Virus record (IMG/VR): IMGVR_UViG_3300046515_000113
Location: 1-52,233 of that record
Length of the DNA stretch: 52,233 bases
From: a virus
Direction: 5' to 3' (one strand)
Part shown: positions 46,701-52,233 of the stretch, piece after piece
How positions within the stretch are numbered: the stretch's first letter is position 1
Layout of the letters: each line of letters begins with the position of its first letter
Notes under the pieces: generated by a model
Seen by the model: only the letters and a program-made list of their open reading frames with translations
The model's database searches: none
Told to the model about the DNA's origin: nothing
Made by a program: the position numbers and the translations under genes

Positions 46701-46735
46701 ACGTCTTGCGTGTTCGTCTCGGCTATCTGGGGTAA
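43697..46735 (+). CDS. Tail tip attachment protein (J-like hub)
   Basis: The 1012-residue protein starts with a Gly-rich hydrophobic segment (VVVGAVIGAFQGGPWGAVAG), contains the hub domains (SSKAPVRFILGRVSTGGVLV, GHLIRVGGRWMFQAGAY), a fibronectin-type domain near residues 460-555 and a C-terminal DUF1983-like region (FLVSADRFAIVN, AFIQDGTITNAKIGSYI). As lambda J it should determine receptor binding and trigger ejection. Confidence 0.9.
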   Translation: MSGGVKKLAQVVVGAVIGAFQGGPWGAVAGAALAFYAAEQQEKLNTKSPLRDNEPSAQTVRSSKAPVRFILGRVSTGGVLVWAQEQSGAQGEGEWLHLVYVLCEGAIDALENIYLGEEEIGAFGALATYELVVNPTQVNAFLKANCPDWKDSQIGRGLSYVRVSLRYSAEKFPSGIPDTRFVVRGRNDIFDPRTGTSVYSANTALHLLWFLRSRCGVPDDEIVFETFASAANVCDEALTNADGSTSQRYRTGCVIGADEQRTGVLQKLEAASGGHLIRVGGRWMFQAGAYYGPYDFEITEDMVIGTVTGSTEPTNDTAINTVRGTFIDPEQSWTETDYPEVSVAEWIVEDDGEAAETLTYSYVTDPYQAQRLANMELRRRRAGGAISIPMNFAGYNCRPGRVVRVNLPSLNILGEFIVSDWSMGDREGCTVQVKQYEPAIFDDAVGQPYNPIGFINLPSGGLGTPTNLTWTQDTTAEVTQGVLSWTPPAGVVKEYIVIVRQGTAAIQSHNVPATSTECAINGLPSGNYTMSVAAAGPMARSGEVTITVSINGPPIPESCVVQSSIDSIVLIPSNSQNGLNGGTYEYFFSTSPTATAADAEYLGQGLTFTHNGLGFWTNYYYFIRSSNAYGKSSFLYVPAQTSNDVSAYLAALAGKITETELGQELADEIDKIPGLQEQIDALDGLKGYDPEATYEEYDLVVQGKRIYQATGPVPVDTPPPNPLYWLDVGQTVETANGLAQQVATNTAEIIEIDGVVTAQATAFEALRASYRDDDGAGDLADAIKSYTSTAALASESKVRASENEATVRRLTTFDAQIGQNAANITELEEVVATNESATATKIDQLNVSVGQNSAAIQQTSSAYADTAGKLSTMWSVKMQVTAGGQYVAAGIGLGIENTGAGLQSQFLVSADRFAIVNTIAGGAIAVPFAVQGGQVFMNSAFIQDGTITNAKIGSYISSTNYIAGQQGWILNKDGTLEINGIVPGQGRLVINSLNVSVYDANNVLRVRLGYLG

Positions 46736-46738
46736 TCA

Positions 46739-47095
46739 ATGGCGCTATTTGGACTGCGTGTGTTTAACGAGAGCGGTCAGCTCGCTATGGACACCAACAG
46801 CTTCACCTATCAGGTGATCTGGCAGGGCGTTATCGATTTCAGCGGCTCCACTCCCAGCTATACGCTGAATATCCCAGGTTTCAATCCGGACAACTGCGTC
46901 TTCATGATCATTCCGACGAGGGCACAGGACGTGCAGTCGTCCGAGAACGACGGCCTTGGCAACTCAAAGTCCTATCCGTACGTCACCACTTCAGCTGGGC
47001 AGGTTGTGGTGCGTCCGAAAAATCCATCGGCCAGCGCATCGACTATTCAGTCAAGGATAGTCGCCAAGGCGTACGCGATCAGGTACTCGACATGA
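46739..47095 (+). CDS. Tail-tip accessory protein
   Basis: A 118-residue, beta-rich protein (FGLRVFNESGQLAMDTNSFT, QVVVRPKNPSASASTIQSRI) directly after J. Small proteins of this style after J are common in Pseudomonas siphophages. The stop overlaps the next start by ATGA. Role not known. Confidence 0.65.
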   Translation: MALFGLRVFNESGQLAMDTNSFTYQVIWQGVIDFSGSTPSYTLNIPGFNPDNCVFMIIPTRAQDVQSSENDGLGNSKSYPYVTTSAGQVVVRPKNPSASASTIQSRIVAKAYAIRYST

Positions 47096-47754
47096 GCTAT
47101 GGATTTCAGAGCATCAACGACAATTCATATGTCCAGATCGACTCCGAAGCGCCGAGGCTCTGTGTTCTTACCAAAGGCTCATATTCCGGCAGTACCAATG
47201 TTACGGGGACATTTGCGCGAGCAGTAACAAGCCAAGATCCTCCACTGGTATTCATTCGCCCCAATCAGACCGGCACGATTCAGGTGCCTATTTCTGTTTG
47301 GTTCACTGGTGGCCCGGGAAACTGGACCGGGTTTTCCATGAAAGCCTCGGTTGTCGACGCAACGTTGAGCGGTCTCTATTTCGTTGCTGCTTGGGCATCA
47401 ATGGGGACTGCGGCATACGGCATGCGGCTTTGGGATCAGAGCGGCACGCTTATCTATGACAGCGGCGCCCCAGCGGTTGTAGTGACCTTCGCCGCCGGGA
47501 ACTGGACGTATCTCGGAAGTGAGGTGCTTACGGTTGGTCGTCGTTACATCTGGGGGATAAATAAAGCTCTCGGAATTGGCGAATATGTATCACTGAACCC
47601 GTTTGCGATGAACTGCCACAACGACTCAACCGGCGGCGGTTGCGCTCTGGGCGTCGATTACAGCGGCGGTCGAATCATGATGTACAGCCTGGCAAGCACT
47701 GCTTGGACTGACCAAGGCCACAGGCCGTTTCTTTGCGCCAAATTACTGGCCTGA
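47092..47754 (+). CDS. Tail-tip or fibre-associated protein
   Basis: A 220-residue, Gly/Ser/Thr-rich beta protein (LTKGSYSGSTNVTGTFARAV, FAAGNWTYLGSEVLTVGRRY). It belongs to the post-J receptor-binding cluster and may be a side fibre or adhesin part. No family recognised. Confidence 0.6.
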   Translation: MSYGFQSINDNSYVQIDSEAPRLCVLTKGSYSGSTNVTGTFARAVTSQDPPLVFIRPNQTGTIQVPISVWFTGGPGNWTGFSMKASVVDATLSGLYFVAAWASMGTAAYGMRLWDQSGTLIYDSGAPAVVVTFAAGNWTYLGSEVLTVGRRYIWGINKALGIGEYVSLNPFAMNCHNDSTGGGCALGVDYSGGRIMMYSLASTAWTDQGHRPFLCAKLLA

Positions 47755-47777
47755 CCTTTTATTTCTGGAGATAAACA

Positions 47778-48776
47778 ATGCCCTGGTACAAGACGGGAAC
47801 GGTCTCTGTCACACAAAATTCCAATGCAGTTATTGGCACGGGTACAGCTTTCATTGCCAACAGCCGGGTCGGCGATGGCTTTCGCGGTCCGGATGGGCGT
47901 TGGTACGAGGTCACCAATATCGCCAGTAATACCGCTCTGTCGATCTCGCCGAATTACGAAGGCCCGACAGCCGCCGGTGGCTTCTATTCCATCATGCCGG
48001 TGCAGGGCTATCAGAAAGACCTGTCCGACCAGGTGCGCGCCATCCTAAAAGACTACGGCGATAAGCTTGCGGCGCTCGGGACGACCGGAAACTACGAAAT
48101 CCTACCAGTGGCCAAAGGTGGCACTGGTGGATCTGACCAGGCACAAGGCCGAACTGGGCTTGGGCTAGGAGCTGTCGCGACTGAGAATGTACTCCCTGTA
48201 GCGAAGGGGGGGACAGGCGCAACGGATCAGGCTGGTGCACGCTCCGGCCTTGGGCTTGGATCAGTGGCCGTTGAAAATGTTTTGCCGTTGGCGAAAGGAG
48301 GCACTGGCGGAACAACGCAATCCGCAGCCCGAATTGCCCTTGGCATAAAGTCCGGCGACGTTCGCTGGAAATCGAATACCAGCAACGTAACCATCCCGAA
48401 CGGCACCTACACCACAATAAACTGGACCAACGACGTCTACGGTATCGGGGGAATTCACAGTCAGACTTCAAACTCAGATGCGTTCGTTTTGCCCGTGGGG
48501 ATTTTCCTGGTGTCGGCGACTCTGACCTACGACTACGCCGCAAATGGACGACGCGGTCTGCGCTTTACACTTGGTAACGCCGCCTTTGCGGGATGCTTCC
48601 TGCTTTCACCGGTGACACCTTCAGGTTCAACCGTGCTGACGCTCACGATTATCATCAGGATAACCACAGCTGGCACGATTTTGCGGGTTCAGGGTTTTCA
48701 AGACAGCGGGGCAGATCTGAACGCGCCGCTGAGCGGCGGCAGCAACATGGAAATTTATCAGCTTGGAGATGCCTGA
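47778..48776 (+). CDS. Tail fibre with KGGTG repeats
   Basis: The 332-residue protein has an N-terminal attachment domain (TGTVSVTQNSNAVIGTGTAF, GFRGPDGRWYEVTNIASNT). Three repeats of the type LPVAKGGTGG..Q...R..LGLG..A.EN lie at about 115-195, as in many phage fibres. A C-terminal beta domain for receptor binding follows. GGAG precedes the start. It shares one base with the assembly gene. Confidence 0.85.
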   Translation: MPWYKTGTVSVTQNSNAVIGTGTAFIANSRVGDGFRGPDGRWYEVTNIASNTALSISPNYEGPTAAGGFYSIMPVQGYQKDLSDQVRAILKDYGDKLAALGTTGNYEILPVAKGGTGGSDQAQGRTGLGLGAVATENVLPVAKGGTGATDQAGARSGLGLGSVAVENVLPLAKGGTGGTTQSAARIALGIKSGDVRWKSNTSNVTIPNGTYTTINWTNDVYGIGGIHSQTSNSDAFVLPVGIFLVSATLTYDYAANGRRGLRFTLGNAAFAGCFLLSPVTPSGSTVLTLTIIIRITTAGTILRVQGFQDSGADLNAPLSGGSNMEIYQLGDA

Positions 48777-49168
48777 TGGCGACCATTGTCGTTCCACCCA
48801 ACTATGACCTGGTCAAGATCGCAACTGAGGCGGGCCAGCCAGACCCTGAAATGCGCTCCTATCACGATGGCGTTCTCGAGGTGCTGGGGGTAACCCAGAA
48901 AAAACTGAACGCAGCTTTGGCGAATTACAGCTACTCCGAGACCGAGGTCGAGGTTGCCGCCCTGAACGCGATATCCAAACGCGATCAGCTGTTGGAATCA
49001 GCAGATAAGGCTACGGCCGGAATGTCTGACGCGTTCATCGCCGGCCTGCTGGACGATGCTGATACCCAGCGGTTCAAGAGCTTCGCCGCTTACAAGCTGG
49101 CGCTGAGGAACATCAGTGCGCAGGACGGGTACCCGACAGCAATCGATTGGCCCCTCAATCCCGCCTGA
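48776..49168 (+). CDS. Tail fibre assembly-type protein
   Basis: The 130-residue protein ends in the Tfa-like pattern (LLDDADTQRFKSFAAYKLALRNI, then PTAIDWPLNP), in which the residues before the end recall the xxWPxxP tails of fibre chaperones. It follows the fibre gene with a one-base overlap (TGATG), with GGAG seven bases upstream. It probably helps the fibre fold or trimerise. Confidence 0.75.
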   Translation: MATIVVPPNYDLVKIATEAGQPDPEMRSYHDGVLEVLGVTQKKLNAALANYSYSETEVEVAALNAISKRDQLLESADKATAGMSDAFIAGLLDDADTQRFKSFAAYKLALRNISAQDGYPTAIDWPLNPA

Positions 49169-49185
49169 TCAAGCCAAACACCGCA

Positions 49186-49211
49186 ACCCGCCATCGAGCG
49201 GGTATTTTTTT
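49186..49211 (+). terminator. Terminator after the fibre genes
   Basis: ACCCGC (49186-49191) pairs with GCGGGT (49198-49203) around six bases, followed by ATTTTTTT. Confidence 0.8.
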
Positions 49212-49225
49212 GCCTGGAGAAAATT

Positions 49226-49648
49226 ATGAGCGCCACTGAAAAAGATCGCGATGTCCTCGCCCGCACCATCTGGGGTGAGGCGCGCGGTGAGGGCACGGCC
49301 GGCCAGATCGCCGTCGCCTGGACGATCCGCAACCGTGTGGTTGATGGGAAGGAAAAATCGTGGTGGGGGGAGGGGTATGCAGGGGTGTGCCAGAAACCAT
49401 ATCAGTTCAGCTGCTGGAACAAGAACGACCCGAACTATCAGTTCCTGATCGGTGTGAAACAGATCCCGTTCCGCGAGCTGGCGCAATGTCGAATCGCTGC
49501 TGACCAGGTGATCGACGGCAAGGTGCCAGACCCAACCGGCGGCGCCACGCATTACTACGCCACCAGCATCAAGGCGCCGGCCTGGGCGGCGAAGGCCAAG
49601 CAGACGCTTAAGCTCGGTCACCACGTCTTCTTCAAGGACGTGCCGTAG
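49226..49648 (+). CDS. Endolysin, SleB-type cell wall hydrolase
   Basis: The 140-residue protein reads LARTIWGEARGEGTAGQIAVAWTIRNRVVDG at residues 11-41, the SleB/CwlJ (Hydrolase_2) active-site region with catalytic Glu18. YQFSCWNKNDPN and HYYATSIKAPAWA complete the fold. It should cut peptidoglycan glycan strands. It has no signal peptide, so it depends on the holin encoded 25 kb away at 24203. GGAG precedes the start. Confidence 0.85.
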   Translation: MSATEKDRDVLARTIWGEARGEGTAGQIAVAWTIRNRVVDGKEKSWWGEGYAGVCQKPYQFSCWNKNDPNYQFLIGVKQIPFRELAQCRIAADQVIDGKVPDPTGGATHYYATSIKAPAWAAKAKQTLKLGHHVFFKDVP

Positions 49649-49660
49649 CCAGGATCTGCC

Positions 49661-49993
49661 TCATTCCTCCTCGTCGCGGTCGCGAATCTCCCTGAGCAGG
49701 CGCTGGTTTTCATTGAACAGATGGTTCCTGTTGTGCTCGACGTCCGCAAATCTTCGCCTTTCGCTCAGCAAGTCCCCTTCGGCGTACTGAAGCTTTGCCC
49801 TGAGAGAATTTCTCTCCTGGGTGAGCGCGTCATTGTCTCGAACCAATCCCTGAATATTTTCCAGTGCTCGCTCGAGCTTTAGGTTGAGCGCTTCGAATTC
49901 GTTTTCGTACATCCTGAGCTGGTGCCGGCAGGTTTCGAGCGAAGTCGGGTTACCGAGCCAATCGTCGGTTTCTTCTATATAGAGGGGATCCAC
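49661..49993 (-). CDS. Coiled-coil protein near the right end
   Basis: The 110-residue protein starts at GTG (AAGG eight bases upstream). It is almost wholly helical with a coiled coil (LKLERALENIQGLVRDND, RNSLRAKLQYAEGDLLSERR) and an acidic end. It lies on the strand opposite to the late genes, so it is probably lysogen-expressed. Function unknown. Confidence 0.65.
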   Translation of the reverse strand: MDPLYIEETDDWLGNPTSLETCRHQLRMYENEFEALNLKLERALENIQGLVRDNDALTQERNSLRAKLQYAEGDLLSERRRFADVEHNRNHLFNENQRLLREIRDRDEEE

Positions 49994-50071
49994 GGGAATG
50001 CCTTACCGAATACTGTTTGCATATACAGTAATCGAGGCGATGCTAGCGGGCGAGGGTGAGGCGACGAGCTG

Positions 50072-50281
50072 TCAGTCGGGCGTCATCAAAACAGCCAAGG
50101 TCATTTTGATGAATTCTTCATTCCGATCGAGCGCGGCCAGAGAGCTTCGGACATTTTCGGCGACATCGGCGGATCCGCGCTGCTCGACCCAAAGGGTGAG
50201 TTCCATGATGGCGGCTTCGAGCGCGAGTTGGTTTTCGTTGATCTTGACGAGCAGGGAAGGGAGCAGATCTGAATTCGGCAT
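50072..50281 (-). CDS. Small helical protein next to attR
   Basis: The 69-residue protein (LLPSLLVKINENQLALEAAI, SSLAALDRNEEFIKMTLAVL) has GGAGGAAA before the start at 50281. It is the last phage gene. The next 190 bases up to attR hold no gene and may contain integrase arm sites. Function unknown. Confidence 0.65.
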   Translation of the reverse strand: MPNSDLLPSLLVKINENQLALEAAIMELTLWVEQRGSADVAENVRSSLAALDRNEEFIKMTLAVLMTPD

Positions 50282-50470
50282 ATTGGTTTCCTCCGTGGAC
50301 GAAACCAGAGTAGCAGGGGGATTCATTGTCGGCAGAGCGCCGGAGAGGGTGCCAAAAGGCGGGGGGACTTTTTCGGGGATTCGTAAATATCGGTGATGAT
50401 CAGTGAGGCACCGTTTGCAGCGAGCGCCGATAGAAGACTCAACAAATACTGGGGTTTCATCCCATTTTCA

Positions 50471-50519
50471 AGCATGGGGTGCTAGGGGTCGAGTGTTCGA
50501 ATCACTCCGTCCCGACCAT
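50471..50519 (+). repeat. attR core (49-bp direct repeat)
   Basis: Identical to 195-243. It contains only the 3' part of tRNA-Pro, so no complete tRNA is formed here. The phage-side flank is unrelated to the tRNA 5' half. Confidence 0.95.
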
Positions 50520-50544
50520 TATTCCTGAGTGAAATCAGACACAA

Positions 50545-50571
50545 AAGCCGATCAGATGGATCGGCTTTTTT
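50545..50571 (+). terminator. Original chromosomal terminator of tRNA-Pro
   Basis: AAGCCGATC (50545-50553) pairs perfectly with GATCGGCTT (50559-50567) around AGATG, followed by six T. It stands just past attR, where the tRNA terminator would be in the empty site. Confidence 0.8.
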
Positions 50572-50664
50572 GTACCCGCGCGAAACTACACGGTAGTTTC
50601 TTAATAAGATCCGGATTCGCTCCGGCCAAGCGATCTTTGCTGAATCCTTCAAATTCAATCCCGA

Positions 50665-50820
50665 CTATGCGTAGTAAAGGTTCAGCGCAATCAGCTCAAA
50701 CACAGCCACAAATACGCAGAACGCAACGAACCTTCGGGTAAACACCCGGCGAGGCTTTTCATAGCCTTGATAGTTACTGAATGCGCTGCAAAGGTTTCCC
50801 ACAAAATCAATAAAGTCCAT
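50665..50820 (-). CDS. Small chromosomal membrane protein
   Basis: A 51-residue frame with a C-terminal transmembrane segment (FVAFCVFVAVFELIALNLYY) after a basic stretch (KPRRVFTRR). The start at 50820 has GAGG 11 bases upstream, which is long; starts further upstream (TTG) also exist. Host gene of unknown function. Evidence is limited. Confidence 0.4.
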   Translation of the reverse strand: MDFIDFVGNLCSAFSNYQGYEKPRRVFTRRFVAFCVFVAVFELIALNLYYA

Positions 50821-51016
50821 CAGATCTGCATCCTCGCCCGCATGCTTCACGCATCTTGCCAATTCCAATCTGGTTGATATTTCTCATTGTCCTTACGATC
50901 GGCCTCGGTAGTCGGCGGAGGGCTCTACTCCCCCATGCGGGTGGCCAGTTGTAGAGGGAAAGTCATCTGCAACCCCGTTTACACAGCTCAGTATCAACAA
51001 CTAATAAGGATATTAA

Positions 51017-51256
51017 GTGTTTCAAAAACTGATGTTACTGGTGTTGATTGCCAGCTCAAGCGGCTGTGCAGCAACGGCCATGCGGATGGATTATGACAAG
51101 CATCGATGCCCCTACATCGGTGTTCGGCTCGACTGGTGGTTGGTCGGTACATCCAAAGGCAAGCTGATTCCCTTTTTACTGATCGACGCTCCATTTTCAT
51201 TGGTGGTCGATACAGTATTCTTCCCCTTCGAATATCAATACACATGCAATTTCTGA
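51017..51256 (+). CDS. YceK/YidQ-type lipoprotein
   Basis: The 79-residue protein starts at GTG (AAGGA eight bases upstream) and has a lipoprotein signal with Cys17 (IASSSGC). The mature part (PYIGVRLDWWLV, IPFLLIDAPFSLVVDTVFFP) matches the YceK/YidQ (DUF1375) family. Role in the envelope unknown. A terminator follows. Confidence 0.75.
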   Translation: MFQKLMLLVLIASSSGCAATAMRMDYDKHRCPYIGVRLDWWLVGTSKGKLIPFLLIDAPFSLVVDTVFFPFEYQYTCNF

Positions 51257-51302
51257 CTTGCGAGTCGTGCAACCTAAAGCGGTATAAAACTTCTGTAGAA
51301 AC

Positions 51303-51327
51303 GCCTTGGCACACGCCAAGGCTTTTT
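51303..51327 (+). terminator. Terminator after the lipoprotein gene
   Basis: GCCTTGGC (51303-51310) pairs perfectly with GCCAAGGC (51315-51322) around ACAC, followed by five T. Confidence 0.85.
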
Positions 51328-51354
51328 CGTTGCTGACGCCACCGCCAATAAAAC

Positions 51355-51912
51355 TCAGGACGATCCAACCCTGCCGTCCCGAACCTGTATCAGTGCAAAC
51401 CCCAGAAGATTCAGGCCTTTCCACAGATTCGGATCGTTCACATCTGGGTGATCTTGCGCGAGCCCAATTCCCCAAATGGCATCAACCGGGCTCGCTTCGA
51501 CAATGACCCGGGATCCAGTGCGCATCAGGTATTCGTTCAGCTCCGGGTTTTGGGAGAACTTGGCTTGGTTTGCCTGGACGACGATGTCGTATCGGTGTTG
51601 CAGCCAGAGTCGGTCGTTGAACCCGCGCACTTTGCGGCCGAGGGCTTTGGCGGCGTTCGGGGTCGGGGCCTGGAGCACTTGTGCACGAATTTCCTGATCG
51701 TCGAACAACGCTGCCTTCTCGGCCATCATGAAGTGTTCGGCTGTCGGGTAGCGTTGCCCCTCGACAACGAATTCGGCTTCGTACCACTGGCTGAAGCACG
51801 AAGCCGTGACGGCGTCTTTGCTTCGCTGGTGTCCCCAGAAAAAGGTGAAATCCAGAGGCTCTCCAGCGTTGAAGCGAGCGCGTAGATCTTCGAGAAGTTT
51901 AGAGTCGTGCAA
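51355..51912 (-). CDS. NADAR family protein (YbiA-like)
   Basis: The 185-residue protein has the NADAR features: FFWGHQ (residues 24-29), CFSQWYEAEFVVEGQRYPTAEHFMMAEKAALF (39-70), FSQNPELNEYLM and WGIGLAQDHP near residues 146-155. YbiA-type enzymes hydrolyse the N-glycosidic bond of early riboflavin intermediates, and related proteins act on ADP-ribose. Host gene; it converges with the lipoprotein gene. Confidence 0.9.
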   Translation of the reverse strand: MHDSKLLEDLRARFNAGEPLDFTFFWGHQRSKDAVTASCFSQWYEAEFVVEGQRYPTAEHFMMAEKAALFDDQEIRAQVLQAPTPNAAKALGRKVRGFNDRLWLQHRYDIVVQANQAKFSQNPELNEYLMRTGSRVIVEASPVDAIWGIGLAQDHPDVNDPNLWKGLNLLGFALIQVRDGRVGSS

Positions 51913-51989
51913 TGAGATTTCCTCGCTAACTGACTTTCGACGTTACAGTTGCTGTGCGTGTCAGGGCAATACGCAATATTGCCCAGAGA

Positions 51990-52233
51990 CTAATCCAATG
52001 GGCCCAAGACCTGGCGGTAGTGTTCTTCGCCTTGAGGCGTCTGCCGGGTCAGGCGGATTTCCAGGCCTTGGGGGTTTTCTTTGCGGTTGCCGCTGAGCTG
52101 GCGCCACCCCATCTGCGGTTCCCAGACGCGCACTTGCAGGTCGCTGATGCTGTCGAGCACCGCCACTGCCTGTTTCGGCGCAGGCAGCGGGTAGCGATCA
52201 CGTGGCGTGGCGGCGGCGCGGTACAGGGTTTGA
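51990..52233 (-). CDS. gspJ: GspJ-like type II secretion minor pseudopilin (partial)
   Basis: The last 80 residues of a gene cut by the right window edge, ending in TAG at 51990-51992. The frame reads VLDSISDLQVRVWEPQMGW, then LEIRLTRQTPQGEEHYRQV, and matches the C-terminal region of GspJ/XcpW (LxVRxW...GW). Only the C-terminal part is visible. The product would be part of the pseudopilus tip of a type II secretion system. Confidence 0.7.
   Translation of the reverse strand, partial: QTLYRAAATPRDRYPLPAPKQAVAVLDSISDLQVRVWEPQMGWRQLSGNRKENPQGLEIRLTRQTPQGEEHYRQVLGPLD

Larger units (their letters stand above)
195..50519. mobile_element. Lambdoid siphovirus prophage
   Basis: Two copies of a perfect 49-bp repeat bound a 50.3-kb block. 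The integrase lies next to the left copy, followed by recombination genes, a cI/cro immunity region, replication, lysis, packaging, head and tail genes in lambda order. Gene content at both outer edges is ordinary chromosome. All core modules are present and open, so the element may be inducible, although only an induction test would show that. Confidence 0.95.

Noticed and set aside
1-52233. CRISPR arrays, IS elements and rRNA genes
   Set aside because: No regularly spaced repeat array, transposase gene or rRNA-like sequence was seen anywhere in the window.

Overview
The window is an almost complete temperate lambdoid siphovirus prophage (about 50.3 kb, 195-50519) integrated into a tRNA-Pro(GGG) gene, with short chromosomal flanks. 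The flanks suggest a Pseudomonas of the fluorescens type: they carry the 3' end of a type II secretion gspJ-like gene, a YceK/YidQ-type lipoprotein and a NADAR/YbiA-type protein. The species call is an inference from base composition and gene style, because no database search was possible. The attachment core is a perfect 49-bp direct repeat (195-243 and 50471-50519) that contains the 3' part of the tRNA, so integration leaves the tRNA intact on the left.

Left arm (312-14952, mostly minus strand): tyrosine integrase, excisionase-like protein, a set of accessory genes (PAPS-reductase-like ATPase, two tandem cupin-like paralogues each followed by a hydrophobic micropeptide, a third cupin-like protein, a C5-cytosine methyltransferase), a lambda Exo-type nuclease with a RecT annealase, a coiled-coil protein and several tiny genes. 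Many junctions are ATGA overlaps. Transcription probably starts at a pL promoter (15293-15321) that overlaps two repressor operators, followed by a boxA-like antitermination signal. A tRNA-like element with a 20-bp terminal stem (14219-14356) lies in the same leftward unit.

Immunity region (15294-18028): cI-type repressor, a clear lambda Cro homologue, and five 17-bp operators (three in OR, two in OL) with consensus near CAATACCGCCGGTATTG. Between cI and OL, in the position where lambda carries rexAB, lies a three-gene hicA-hicB-secB-like operon. This looks like a toxin-antitoxin-chaperone (TAC) system and is the most interesting candidate in the window.

Right arm (17834-50281, mostly plus strand): early regulators, a Rha/KilAC-type antirepressor, an O-like replication protein with an internal iteron and purine-tract origin candidate, a DnaC-like loader, NinB/NinG-like proteins, a Com-like zinc finger, holin with Rz/Rz1, terminase, portal, MuF-like protein, scaffold, capsid, neck, tail tube, G/GT chaperones with a GGGAAAG frameshift site, a P22-immI-like mnt/arc/ant cassette inserted before the tape measure gene, the lambda-type tail tip (distal proteins, C40 peptidase, J), tail fibre with assembly protein, and a SleB-type endolysin. 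Several short genes with their own terminators or opposite orientation look like morons. A 36-bp dyad with constant geometry (CGCGACAC-N20-GTGTCGCG, one arm base differing in one copy) occurs three times in different contexts.

The prophage looks intact: integration, immunity, replication, packaging, head, tail and lysis functions are all present and none of the core genes shows an obvious frameshift or stop.
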